From positions 7,958,841 to 8,022,840 of the forward strand of contig NC_134838.1 of the NCBI RefSeq assembly GCF_965363235.1: a stretch of 64,000 bases of DNA. The letters are read 5' to 3'. The DNA comes from Mytilus galloprovincialis (lineage: Eukaryota; Mollusca; Bivalvia; Mytilida; Mytilidae). A program made the position numbers and the translations under genes. Of this stretch, positions 30,111-42,105 are shown in pieces. Numbering within the stretch: the first letter of the stretch is position 1; the number at the start of each line of letters is the position of its first letter. A model generated the notes under the pieces. The model was not told the origin of the DNA. It made no database searches and saw only the letters and a program-made list of their open reading frames with translations.

Positions 30111-31259
30111 AAAAGCCTTAGTATTTCAAAAATTCTAAATTTTGTAAACAGTTAATTTATAAATATAACCATACATAATACCATCATTCGATTTTGCGAA
30201 AATGTATTGAATTAAATGAAGAATATTTTCCATTTCATGCGATTTTTCTCAATTTCTCAAAAAGTATATAAGAATTTTTACAGGGTTCATGTTGTCAATA
30301 AATTGATTGTCTTTCCGTCATTGTTTTTTTGTAAAGATCAGATTCAAGAAATGATATAATATGTGCTTTTTACAGTTAGTATGTACTCAGTTTTTTTTTT
30401 TTTTTTTTTTTGTTTTTTTTTTTTTATCGAAACTAGCAATCAACATTGTATAGATAATTCTCAAGTTATAAAGAAAATGATTATAACTAATTGTATTGAA
30501 TTTAAATTACTCCATGAAATTTATTCTAATTTCATTGTAAACTCGTTAAATATTTGAATATAGATTAACACTATGTAAATTATGTAATTCACACATCCTT
30601 CATTCGATTTCATATTAAGTTAATTACACCGTTTACTTTTAATGATTTGATATTCTTGTTGCGCCAACCTACATAAGTTATCAAAATGTGAATGTATGAG
30701 CCATTTTTACAGTTATACAATACTTCAAACGAAAATAAATCATTATCCCCTACACACAGAGAGCTTTGAATAAAATGTATCAGCCATTTTCAGATCTCAG
30801 GACAAAATGAAAGATATACAATACTCTGAAATATTCTGAATTCTATCAATACCTATGCAAAAGAACATATTTGGAGTATTAGTTTATTGATTGATTGATT
30901 GATTGATTGATGTTTGCACAATGGTCAGCGGCAATTATTTTACATGTTTTGAAATAAGAAACTATAGACAATTAATACCCACAGGAAGGTTCTACAAGGT
31001 AGGACAACAGGGAAAAGAGGGCATGGACAATGTGAATTAGGTAATGACAGATGTTTTGCATTGCATCAGGCTACTTAAGGACCTTTAAGTTAAACGTAAT
31101 CTACATTTTTATAAGAGTTTGAATGCGGTCAAAAGATGACTTATGTGACCATATTTATATACCCTATTCTTCCTTGGTTCGTGTATTATTTCATGCCTGA
31201 TATAAAACATAACAATGGCACATCACGTTAGGACTAAGTATAGTAAGGGTATATCACTA
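30111..31259. other. Non-coding with simple repeats
   Basis: A T-rich run (30392-30426) and an (ATTG)n microsatellite (about 30886-30911). No gene seen. Confidence 0.5.
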
Positions 31260-31520
31260 GCGATATAAACAACTAGAAATCGGACAAGGAAATCTAACAA
31301 ATACTGGAAATTAATCACGATTTAGAGAATAATCGAAACATTAATTAACATGAAAATACCAGTTAAATATGGATCTGTCAGAGAAAAGCAATAAATTTTG
31401 AAGATAACAGGGAATATGTCAGTGAATCCTTTGCAGCGATGATAAACAAAAAAGCGTTAGGCGAATAAGACACAAAGAAGTAAAAGAAAGAACGAGACAC
31501 TTGTTTTTGTGCGATGTGTT
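31260..31520 (+). repeat. Diverged direct duplication, copy 1
   Basis: Shares ordered blocks ('atctgtcagag.aaagcaat', 'aacaggaaatatgtcagtgaa', 'gtgcgatgtgttt') with 32510-32765 in the same orientation, about 1.24 kb away. Confidence 0.55.
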
Positions 31521-32509
31521 TGTAGGTACAATTGTTATTGTTGTCATACATTTTGTCTATTATTTTTTTTGCCTTAAAAACAAATTATTTGCCGTCTTGT
31601 TTGCAGAAAGGTAGAGTAACAACGTTAAAGTTTTGAAATGTTTGCATGTTCGTTTCTACAATAACCTTTGACTATAGGGTTATTGAACGATTTCAATTTA
31701 CAAGAAATGCAATGCTGCTAATATTGTTTGATCACATTGATGTTAATTTAACTCAACGAAATTGTATATCGAAACCGAATTGCTCCACTTGGATCTATTT
31801 GTGCTTGGGTGAGCAGTTAGGACACCATAGTCGTTTGTTTTTTTGTTGCACTTTAGGATTGCTGTTGTTTCGTTGTTTACCTCTTATACTCGATGAGTTC
31901 CCTCGGTTTAAGTTTGTTACCCGGATTTGTTTTCTCTCAATCGATTTATGATTTTCGAACAGTGGTATACTACTATTGCCTTTTTTTATCATTTAAGACA
32001 TGGAAGCTTTAATTAACGTGTAGAGGAAGTGACATCCTCTTAACTCGAGGTTTCGGATGTAACGTCCCTATTCTGACTACACGTAGTTGCAAATTGATAC
32101 ACCCCGCACAACCCAACGCACACTCAACATTGTCAAGTGTTTTACTCTCGGTCGAACAAAAGACTGAAATGAAAATATTTCCATAAGTTAGTCACCCTTG
32201 AGGTATTGTTTTTATTATTAATTACAAAACTGAAGAAAAACTATAATGAAACAGCGCTTTAAATGTTGTTCTTAATCTCAAAGTAACAGAGATACCGTCA
32301 TCATGCAACACAAAAGTTTAACAATAATACCGAACTATAAGGTAAATTCAAAAACGGGAAGTCCTTGAAAAATAACCATAACCAAATTGAACGTTTTTAT
32401 CCAACGGATCAATCGAAAGCGTGCCATAAACTTGCACATCTCATTAGAAGTTCTAGACAGACACCTGCCTTTGAGTATCGAAGAAGCTGTGGAGTAGTAT
32501 CAACATTAT
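31521..32509. other. Non-coding stretch
   Basis: No gene recognised. An open frame at 31646-31951 lacks any motif and is probably chance. Confidence 0.4.
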
Positions 32510-32765
32510 ATAAACTTCTATGATATCAGACAAGGCAATTTAACGACTGTTGTCAATTAAAAAGAAAATCGAAACGATAAATGACATGAAAATAACACAT
32601 TAAATATGTATCTGTCAGAGTAAAAGCAATATCTCTTTGAAATAACAGGAAATATGTCAGTGAAGCCAATTTATAGTACAATGACTATGTACTAAACTTG
32701 CAATCGTTAGCTAAATAGACATAAAGAAGAAAGGGCGGAAAGAGCAATTGTGTGACGTGTTTTTG
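32510..32765 (+). repeat. Diverged direct duplication, copy 2
   Basis: Partner of 31260-31520. Identity is patchy with indels, so the duplication is old. Confidence 0.55.
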
Positions 32766-33558
32766 GGCAATATTTATTTTTGTTTTTCCGAAATGTTTCG
32801 ACCTGCAGTTACAAATTTGTCGTATTATTTTCGCATAACAGTTAACATTCAAGCATTAAAATATTTCATGTTCGGCAATAAATTCCAATGACACTCCTTA
32901 CCAACGCTCTTTTACCAGTTAACAAGAAACTTAATATTTTCAATATAAAATATTGTTTAATAATGTTAGTGTTTAAAATTTACTTATTAAACGCATTCGT
33001 AAACCTTATTACTGCCTTTGATAAATGAATAAACAGGTCTTGGTCGTGTTGTAGTCGGGCATAAAATATCCTAATTATATAAAACAAAAACACTTCTTGA
33101 CCTACTTATTATTTCTGATGATTGTGGATTTATTTTTCATTTGGCATCTAAATGGGTATAATCTCTGACGCTTCTTCCCTGAATAGTTACATTTTTGCAA
33201 TAAATGTTCTTTTTTTAAAAGAAGTACACTTTACAATATAGAAACTTTAGAAAAAAGATCCAATTTAAATACTTTTTCTTTCTTAATGAGGAAAAGGTTG
33301 TCATACGGTGAATTTTTCGTCTCTTATTTCTGTAACCTCAAAACTATAATAAATCTGTCAAATAAAATCCTTGATATACTCACTGAAATATAATTGTCAA
33401 ATATAAGCTAAGGAGACGGTCATTTTTTGTCCCTTGAATTCGAACATAAAAGAGTACAAAAGTAAAACGAATATTGAGAAGCTATAATTTGTTATTTTAG
33501 ACATGGTTTCCCCTTTCAAAATCGTTCATGGTAAACGTGTCAAAACTTTTTAGAATTG
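32766..33558. other. Non-coding, AT-rich
   Basis: Nothing recognised. Confidence 0.45.
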
Positions 33559-33561
33559 TTA

Positions 33562-35705
33562 GGGACCGTTCAATATTTATCACATGGATGGGCCGGTGCA
33601 AAATGGGGCGGGGCAAGCACTTTTTTTGTGGAAATATTTGGATGGGCGAGAACTTTAAAAAAAATATTTAGTGGATGGGCCAGAACATATTTTATAAGAA
33701 AAAAATTGCTATCAATTTTATCGGTGTGTAGGAAATGTCATTTCCGGGCACTCAAAACATGTCTCAACAAACTGGTAGCTTGGTTCATTTCTGTCAATTT
33801 TAAGTATTTAATTAAGGGGGAAAAAAGCTAGAATTTTCAGTTCGGACTATCTTTTAAATTATTTTGACCTTATAGAATACCAAGTTGTTTAATAGTTTGG
33901 TGTATTGCTGTTAAATATATAAATTTTATTAATAGGAAAGAAAAAAAAGCTCAAATTTTTAGTTAAGGCTAAATTCAGATAGTCAACTTTAATTTTTTTT
34001 TTTATAACTTTTTCAAATCAACTTGGATTTTCATAAAACTTTATAGCTATCTCATTTATATATTGATCTTATAGAAAGCCAGGTTGTTTGGTAGTTAGGT
34101 GTATTGCTTTTAAATTTATGGATTTAATTAATAGGTAAGAAAAAAAAATCAAATTTTCATTTTAGGCTAAATTTAGATAGTCACCTTTACAAAAAATTAT
34201 TTCTTTTTCAAATCAACTTGGATTTTCATAAAACTCTACAGCTGTCTCAATTATATATTGATCTTACAGAAAGCCAGTTTGTTTGGTACTTTGGTGTATT
34301 GTTGTCATTTTTATGGATTTTATAAATAGGTAAAACAAAGCTAAAATTTTAAGTTACGGCTGAATCTAGATAGTCAACTTTAAATTTTTTTAAACTTTTT
34401 TAAATTAACATAGATTTTCATAAAACTCTACAGCTATTTCATTTATATATTGATCTTACGGAATGCCAGGTTGATTGGTAGTTTGGTGTATTGTTGTCAT
34501 TCTTACTGATTTAATAAAAAGGTTAAAAAAAGCTCAAATTTTCAGTTTAGGCTAAATCCAGATAGTCATCTTTAAATTCTTTTATAACTTTTTTCAAATC
34601 GACATAGATTTTCATAAAACTTTACAGCTATTTCATTTAGATATTGATTTTACAGAATGTCAAGTTGTTTGGTAGTTTGGTGTGTTGCTGTCATTCTTAT
34701 GGATTTAAGAAAAAAATTTAAGAAAAATCTCAAATTTTCAGTTTTCATGGTTTTAGGTTATTTCAAGATAGTCATCTTTAAATTTTTTCATAACTTTTTC
34801 AAATCAACTTGAATTTTCATAAAACTCTTGTGCTATATCATTTTAATATTGATCTTACTGAATGCCAGGCTGTTTAGTACCGGTACTTTGTTTTTTTGCT
34901 GTCATTTTTATGGATTTAGTTAATAGGTTAAAAAAAGCTACAATTTTAAGTTTAGACTAAATTCAGATTGTCACCTTAAAATATTTTCATAACTTTTTCA
35001 AATCAACTTAGATTTTCATATAACTGTACAGCTATCTCATTTATATAATGATCTTACAGAATGCAAAGTTGTTTGATAGTTTGGTATATAGCTGTCAAAT
35101 TTAGGAAATTAATTAAAAGGGAAAAAGGCTGCATCAAAGTCAAAAACATGTCTGCTTATATTTGCTTAAAAAGAGCATAATTTCTTTTTTGAACAGTAGA
35201 ATAGATAAAGGGACATTGATATTTGAACTATGGACATGCTTTGTTATTTGGACAATAATTAGTAATTCAGCATATGATAATGTGTTTACTAGTCCAAGAG
35301 TTATTGTCCCTTAATTTAAATTATTTCCTTTATTTTAAATCAATATTGTATTTGAGGCTGCACATATAAAATCAAATCAGTACATGTATATTCATACTGG
35401 TTTAAAAAAACAATAAAATGTATGGTTCTGATACACACATAAATATATACATATATATGGAATTAACTAGAACATTTCTATTCTTTGATTTCAAGACATA
35501 AAAATTTAAAAACTTTAAAATACAAAAAGAACCTAAATCATTTTTGATTGTCTTATAGTTTTAGAGGGGCAAGGACTTTTTTTATAGATTTTTTTAGATG
35601 GGCAAGGACTTTTTTCAGAATTTAAAAGGATGGGAATTAACTTTTTTAATGAAACAATATTAAGAATGCACCTGCCCATCCATCTGGTAAATATTGAACG
35701 GTCTC
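33562..35705. mobile_element. Harbinger-like non-autonomous element with internal tandem repeats
   Basis: The left end GGGACCGTTCAATATTTA matches the inverted right end over about 38 bp with four mismatches. Both ends are flanked by TTA (33559-33561 and 35706-35708), as expected for PIF/Harbinger target duplications. Subterminal words GGGGCAAG and GATGGGC recur near both ends. The interior is about seven diverged units of about 193 bp. No transposase frame is present, so it depends on a source elsewhere. Confidence 0.7.
33830..35130 (+). repeat. About seven tandem units of about 193 bp
   Basis: The words 'aacttggattttcataaaact' and 'ccaggttgtttggtagtttggtgtattg' recur at roughly 193-base spacing (for example the latter near 33880, 34078, 34271, 34462, 34656, 34860 and 35060). 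Units differ by scattered substitutions and indels. Confidence 0.8.
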
Positions 35706-35913
35706 TTAGATACTGCTTATAGCATTTTATTCAGATCCTTATAGTAAACAATTAAGAAATTATTTTTTTTGCGATTTTGACTTAGATGAATATGTGTTTT
35801 GCCCGAATTTGGACAAGCACACCTACCTAGAAAATTAAAAAAATAATGTGTTGAAAATCACCAAAACAGGAAAGGCAAATCAAAATGTACGTCTATTTTG
35901 ACAACTTAACCTG

Positions 35914-36180
35914 TTATGTCTGTTTGTTTGTTTACACGTCGGTGTCAATGAAATTGAATTTTATACGACTGTCATACAGGTGAGAGGTTTTGCTAGCTAT
36001 AAAACCAGGTTTAATCCACCATTCTACATAAGAAAATGCCGATACCAAGTCTGGAATATGACAGTTGTTATCCATTCGTTTGATGTGTTAGAAATGTTAA
36101 TTTTGACATTTGACAAAGGTCTTTCCGTCTTGAATTGACCTCGGAATTCGGTGTTTTTGTGATTTTTTAATTTGCTCATG
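35914..36180 (+). repeat. Interspersed repeat (…gctataaaaccaggtttaa… family)
   Basis: Matches 57785-58045 in the same orientation through ordered blocks ('actgtcatacaggtgag', 'tatgacagttgttatccattcgttt'), and a short piece at 3950-4060. Non-coding. Confidence 0.7.
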
Positions 36181-36262
36181 ATTGTGTTTCATAGAGAAAT
36201 ACTGCATGTGTTGCGTTCTTGTCATATTACAAAGTTATTGCTTTTTTTGGTATTCTGGGACA

Positions 36263-36416
36263 GACATTACATGAACATGGTATTGATCAAGTAGCATGAA
36301 ATAAAAAGCAACAGTACTTTACCTGTGTTTAAATCTAATGACATTACATGAACATGGTATTGATCAAGTAGCATGAAATAAAAAGCAACAGTACTTTACC
36401 TGTGTTTAAATCTAAT
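36263..36416 (+). repeat. Perfect 77-bp tandem duplication
   Basis: Units 36263-36339 and 36340-36416 read identically, starting GACATTACATGAACATGG. The lack of divergence implies a recent duplication. Confidence 0.9.
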
Positions 36417-37082
36417 AAATGTATTTCGAAGATACGAATCAAGGTAAAATTAACTTATTGAGGGAACTACACAAGGAGCGAGTCAGAGTGCATAATTGAT
36501 AAACATTTTTTTTGCTGTGTACGCATCACCCACCATGAGAATCAACACTCTGCCAAAATATCACAATCATGAATAGAACCCAATCGATACATTTCAGACG
36601 ATTATTCTGGTACCATTAATCGTATATGCTTAACATTATTATGACCCAAACATGTACGTCATTTAGAGTAGTTCCTTTGACAGAAGAACAAGTGTCGAAT
36701 TACGTTTGATTCTTATCGTTAGCCTTCAATCAAAGTGTTTTATATTATAATATATATATAAGAAGATGTGGTATGATCGAGTGCCAATGAGACAACTCTC
36801 CCTCCAAGTCACAATTTATAAAAGTAAACCATTATAGGTCAAAGTATGGCCCTTATTATACGTCATTTGTGCGTTTGATGCATAAAATCTACGTCAATAC
36901 GTTGAGCATTATATGAATGTGTTAAATGATAAATTTGATATATTTTTCTTTAGACACGGTTGTTCAAAACAATAAAGACAGATGTTTAGCAGGCACAATA
37001 TAAACGTTATAAATCGTAGGTTCAAAGATGTAGGGATCCAGTTAACCCATAAAACATTTAAATGATGTTAGAAATCATTTTT
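36417..37082. other. Non-coding with repeat fragment
   Basis: Around 36755-36860 the words 'agaagatgtggtatgat' and 'gccaatgagacaactct' belong to the family seen inverted at 45660-45830, 57205-57312 and 63540-63900. No gene seen. Confidence 0.5.
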
Positions 37083-37648
37083 TATAGTCGCCGTCAGCTG
37101 AAATTCGTAGCGGTTATCGGTAAAAATAATCTAAACTATCAATCGCGTTTACTCGAGATATAGTTTTTTACATTCCATTCAAAAATCGCATTTAGAAAAA
37201 CCACTACTGACCTACCTTTTTAGTGATCGCACTGTCATAATCCTGACTTTCACATTTTCATAGACGATTTTGAATGGTGGAATCAGCCATTGTTTTTACC
37301 GGAAGTGTTTCCGTGGAGTTCAATTTCATAAAATTTGCATAAAGCGCGGGAAACCTTATCACATCAATGAAAGGAACATTTCAGGAAACTGCGTACAGTG
37401 ACGAATGTCATATGTAAACAAATGATCCTCATAGAAACGAAGATGGCGGAATTACAATGGAAAATATTCTGGAAAAAGTGAAGGTCAGGATTATTACAGT
37501 GCGATCACTTAAAAGGTAGGTCAGTAGTGGTTTTTCTAAATGCGATTTTTGAATGGAATGTGAAAAACTATATCTCGAGTGAACGCGGTTGATAGTTTAG
37601 ATTATTTTTACCGATAACCGCTACGAATTTCAGCTGACGGCGACTATA
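37083..37648. mobile_element. Foldback DNA element with about 168-bp inverted arms
   Basis: The left arm (TATAGTCGCCGTCAGCTG… to about 37253) is repeated in reverse from about 37479 to 37648 with few differences. The ends are TA-flanked, compatible with a mariner-type target site. The 225-bp centre has no frame. The high arm identity suggests recent activity or conversion between the arms. Confidence 0.85.
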
Positions 37649-38014
37649 GTAAAAAAACTAATTCATGTAATTGAACCGATATAAATGAAACACATTATAC
37701 AGTCCCGATGAGAATTGTTAAACATTAATAATTTGTTTTATATTAGACGATGAACGTATTATAATATTGACAATATGATAATTACATGATCATATCAAAT
37801 ATAATCATGCTTATTGATAATTTGTTCATTTACAATATGAAAAAACACTGTATTCTTCAATTTTCCAAAACAAATAGAAAATTAGTTGAAAAAAGTATTT
37901 TATGTATAAACACAGATAAACATCAAACAACTCATATTGTTATTGATTCACTAATGTTGAATTTAAGTAAATTTTGTTGAATATCATGTCTGAACATATC
38001 AAAGGTATCAGAAT
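37649..38014. other. Non-coding, AT-rich
   Basis: An open frame at 37786-37980 has low-complexity AT-driven composition and no motif; treated as chance. Confidence 0.4.
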
Positions 38015-38110
38015 AAAAAAATTATAAGCCGACGCGCGTTTCTTCTACATAAGACTCATCAGTGACGCTCTGATCAAAATAGTTATAAAACCAAACAAGT
38101 AAAAAGTTGA
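38015..38110 (+). repeat. SINE-like interspersed repeat, copy 2
   Basis: Carries the GACGCGCGTTTCTTCTA and ACTCATCAGTGACGCTC blocks of the 29945 family; shorter and more diverged. Confidence 0.6.
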
Positions 38111-38699
38111 AGAGTCAACAGTCAACCAGCAGTGGTATCGACTGATAATATCCGGCCGATAACAATAGAATTGTGAAAGCGTTGATCATTCTAAATTTAT
38201 TCGTATGAAGCGCTTCAAACAAAAGTTCTTCGGTTTCCGTTTTTACACCTCGATATCTGGAACAAAAAAAAATTACATTCTTGAATAAACATCGGTATAA
38301 TATCAGAGATTAAATAAAAACAGCATGATATCTGTATTAAATATAACATGTGATTGACTTTTTTTTAATGTAGAATTTCATATCTCTGGTGTAACGTAAA
38401 TAATATGTAGTTTCAACATCAAACAATTAATTTAGTCCTATGATGACATACAATTGAAACATAATGTAGCTATGAAACAGAAAAGACACAGTACGGTGAC
38501 AGTATAGCGTCGATATCAGTCGTTCCCGTAACTATGTTAGAGTAGATTTTGTTAAAGTTGGAGTATCATTACACTAACAACTACACGAGCATAAAACCAA
38601 AGCATTGGATAGGTGCGTCTGATGCATAATAAAAAGATGGCGTCTGAATTATTTAATATTTTAACATGGTCAGACAACTTCAATAATAAAACAAAATAA

Positions 38700-38985
38700 C
38701 CGTTTACCCTAGTGGCCTTAATTATCCCTTAGATTTGGCAGAATGTATCCGTTCACACTCTTAACCTTGATTATCTTTTAATGTTGGCAAGACATACCCT
38801 TTCAGCCTCTTAACCTTGATAATCCCTACCAGTTGGTAGGACACCCTTTCCCCCTTTAAACTTAATCGTCCCTCTCATTTGGCAGGACACCCTTTCATCC
38901 TCTTAACCTTAATAATCCCTACCATTTGACAGGACATAACCGTTCACCCTCTTCACCTAAATCATCCCTATCATTTGGCATAGCA
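38700..38985. repeat. Degenerate tandem repeat of about 57 bp, five units
   Basis: Units of the form 'accctttcatcctcttaaccttaataatccctaccatttggcaggac' with length and base variation. Confidence 0.7.
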
Positions 38986-39399
38986 ACAAATATGTCGATA
39001 TGATACTTAACCCTGTTTATTTTGTAAATGTTTCATGATAAGTGGAAATAATGCATTGTTCTCATACTTATCGCTCTTGTTTGAGTTTTGAAAATAAGCT
39101 CTTTTGCCAAATCGTATTCAGGTGTTGCGCCGTAATATATTGTAAGTTACTTTTTCACTATGTAGTCCAATGGTATATTAAAATCTCCATTCACTTTCAG
39201 ATTTTGTTGATGATTAAAAAGAACTTGTTACAAATAATAGCTGACGGATAGAAACATTTGACAAAATGAAAACAATATCCGGATGATCTGAATCGTTAAC
39301 AACATTTATATCATTACAATTGTCATCTTAAGGATATGTTATAACAAATAGATTTGTTTGAAGAGGGCTACAAAAACAAAAACTTATTTTAGTGTGTGG

Positions 39400-40275
39400 T
39401 ACCCTAGTAGCAGCCGAAGTAATACCAAACTTTGTAAAAGAGGGACGAAAGATACCAGAGGGACAGTCAAACTCATAAATCGAAAATAAACTGAGAACGC
39501 CATGGTTAAAAATAAAAAGGACAAACAGACAAACAATAGTACACACGACACAACATAGAAAAGTAAAGAATAAACAACACGAACCCCACCAAAAACTAGG
39601 GGTGATCGCAGGTGCTCCGGAAGGGTAAGAAGATCCTGCTCCACATGTGGCACCCGTCGTGTTGCTGATGAGATAACAAATCCGGTAAATAGTCTAATTC
39701 GGTAGGTCACATTTATGAAAGGGAAGGGGATTGTAGTTACGACGTAAGGAACATATCCGATATCATTTGTGAAACGGTTATTCCATAACGGTCAACCAAC
39801 TCGTGATGGCGTCCGTAAAATTTACGAAGAGATGATTTCAACTTCACCATTTGGAACTCTTGATTTAATACCTTCCTTGTGAGCAACAACCCTCTATCAA
39901 GAAAATCATGATAGGAAATGCAAGCACGGGAATATCGTATCAATTGGGAGATATATACACCGTATGCAGGTGCTGATGGAATGTTGCTACTTAGAAATGG
40001 AAAGTTCACAATTGGAAAGCTGAAATCATCTCTTTTGTCGTAAAGTTTTGTTTTCAATCAACCCTCATTGTCAATTTCTAGATGTAAGTCAAGATATGAG
40101 GCCGACTTAACTGTATCTGTTGTATCTTTTATCTCTAGTTCAATGGGATAGATACGTTCGACATAGTCACCAAATTTTGAACTGTTTAGTGAAAGAACAT
40201 CATCTACATTGTATATAGCGGAAAGTAGAGTTAAAGCATATTGCTAACTTCTTATCTTTCTTCCTAAGAGGTTCC
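39400..40275 (-). pseudogene. Decayed RT-like retroelement copy with its 3' tail
   Basis: On the minus strand from about 40262: YNVDDVLSLN, then IYPIELEIKDTTDT, SYLDLHLEID, an in-frame TGA (40058-40060), KTKLYDKRDDFSFPIVNFPF, YGVYISQLIRYSRAC and KFYGRHHELVDRYGI, ending near 39740. Sequence to about 39400 is the family's 3' tail (…GTGGAGCAGGATC…, …GTGATCGCAGG…). Only the palm and C-terminal part survive, and the 5' cut at about 40275 resembles target-primed 5' truncation. This is the best-preserved of the four coding fragments of the family here. Confidence 0.75.
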
Positions 40276-40908
40276 TGTAATAGACATGTTCTTGTTGTAA
40301 TTTTAATTTCTAACTTTTTTCAGAAACTCATATATGCATGACTCCATAATTAATTGATAATAATAAAAATATGCTTGCAGTTTCAATCCTTGTTACTGAC
40401 TATTGGAGATCTTGGTGTTTTGGTTTTTTTTGTGCGTGTGTATGTGTCATTAAGTTGTTGTCATATTAAAGTTTACTCCAATCTCGTGTTATTCATATCA
40501 AAGTAAAATTAAAAACCTTATTTCTGTATAGTTGTACCAAGATGATAAAGAAAATGTCAAGCAATGAAGAACCCATTATAATCAATTATATTTTTTTGTA
40601 ATTATCTTCTTAATTGATACCCTCAAACTGTACAACAAAAATATGGTTCACATCTGGAAGTAATCAAAAAATTACTTTAAACGTTTTAACTGCATTTCTA
40701 AATAATGATTGATTGGCTATCTGATAACTTCATACTGATTTCAAAACAGTCCATTACGACATTTAATATCCATTAAAAGTCTGAGAAGATAATGCGTTTC
40801 CAGCTGCAGCAATATTTACAGTGACATAGATTGGTGTTAAAGTGCAGTGGTCGACATGTTAACTAATTAATCTTAGATCAGGGTTTCCCATCAGAACCGA
40901 TCAAGTAA
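40276..40908. other. Non-coding, AT-rich
   Basis: Nothing recognised. Confidence 0.45.
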
Positions 40909-41368
40909 GTGTTTCAGAAGGCTGTTATTTTCCTATTACTGCCAGGTTAACTTGGTGTTTCAGAAGGCTGTTATTTTCCTATTACTGCCAGGTTAACTTG
41001 GTGTTTCAGAAGGCTGTTATTTTCCTATTACTGCCAGGTTAACTTGGTGTTTCAGAAGGCTGTTATTTTCCTATTACTGCCAGGTTAAGTAAGTGTTTCA
41101 GAAGGCTGTTATTTTCCTATTACTGCCAGGTTAAGTAAGTGTTTCAGAATGCTGTTATTTTCCTATTACTGCCAGGTTAAGTAAGTGTTTCAGAAGGCTG
41201 TTATTTTCCTATTACTGCCAGGTTAAGTAAGTGTTTCAGAAGGCTGTTATTTTCCTATTACTGCCAGGTTAAGTAAGTGTTTCAGAAGGCTGTTATTTTC
41301 CTATTACTGCCAGGTTAAGTAAGTGTTTCAGAAGGCTGTTATTTTCCTATTACTGCCAGGTTAACTTG
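40909..41368 (+). repeat. 46-bp minisatellite, ten units
   Basis: Ten head-to-tail 46-bp units (GTGTTTCAGAAGGCTG…CCAGGTTAA plus four variable bases). Units 1-3 and 10 end AACTTG and units 4-9 end AAGTAA; unit 6 has one extra substitution. Near-identity means recent expansion or homogenisation. Confidence 0.95.
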
Positions 41369-41403
41369 TACTGATATGTCGATAAACTTCATTAAGCACT
41401 AAT

Positions 41404-41755
41404 ATTCCATATTGGTATTATTTTAGTAGGTTTCTCTATATGAATTGGATATTGAATAAAAAAGCATATTCACCTGAGAAAGTGTTATTCACCGCGCTAA
41501 ACGTCACGCGCTTTTACATGTAACGTTATGGTAAAATGTTTCATGTAAAAAAAAAAATGGTATATGTTTGTCATTAGATACATTTTCTACTCTCGGACTA
41601 TGGAATAAAACAATAACTGTCTTTTGTTTCGGTAAATATGGGGTTTTATTGACTTTTGAAAAACTGATATTCACTTCGGCCGTCGGCCTTAGTGAATATC
41701 AGTTTTTCAAAAGTCAATAAAACCGCATATTTACCTCAGCAAACGGCAGTAATTG
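41404..41755. mobile_element. Palindromic MITE-like element, copy 2
   Basis: Inverted relative to copy 1 at 5474-5827, with the same hairpin (centre GGCCGTCGGCC) and the same adjoining arm (…AACGTCACGCGCTTTTACATG…). It starts 36 bases after the 46-bp array. Confidence 0.75.
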
Positions 41756-41764
41756 TATAATATT

Positions 41765-42105
41765 GCATAAAATTGAGAAAGGAAATGGGGAATGTGTCAA
41801 AGAGACAACAACCCGACCATAGTACAAACAACAACAGAAGGTCACCAATAGGTCTTCAAAGCAGCGAAAAATTCCCGCACCCGGAGGTGTCCTTCAGCTG
41901 GCCCCTAATGAAATATATATACTAGTTCAGTGATAATGAACGCCATAATAAACTCCAAATTATACACAAGAAACTAAAATTTAAAATAATACCTGACTAA
42001 CAAAGGCCAGAGGCTCCTGATTTGAGACAGGCGCAAAAATGCGGCGGGGTTAAACATGTTCATGAGATCTCAACCCTCCCCTATACCTTTAGCCATTGTG
42101 GAAAA
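41765..42105 (+). repeat. Interspersed repeat (…GGGGAATGTGTCAAAGAG… family)
   Basis: Contains the family word also at 30-62 and 42466, then '…ggtcttcaaagcagcg…' and '…gaggctcctgattt…gcggcggggttaaacatgtt…', blocks shared with 63085-63170. Non-coding. Confidence 0.6.

Noticed and set aside
31646..31951. 101-codon open frame
   Set aside because: Hydrophobic, Cys-rich composition from T-rich DNA, no motif and no neighbouring exon signals.
40909..41368. CRISPR-like regular repeats
   Set aside because: Units are contiguous 46-mers without unique spacers, in an animal genome context with introns.
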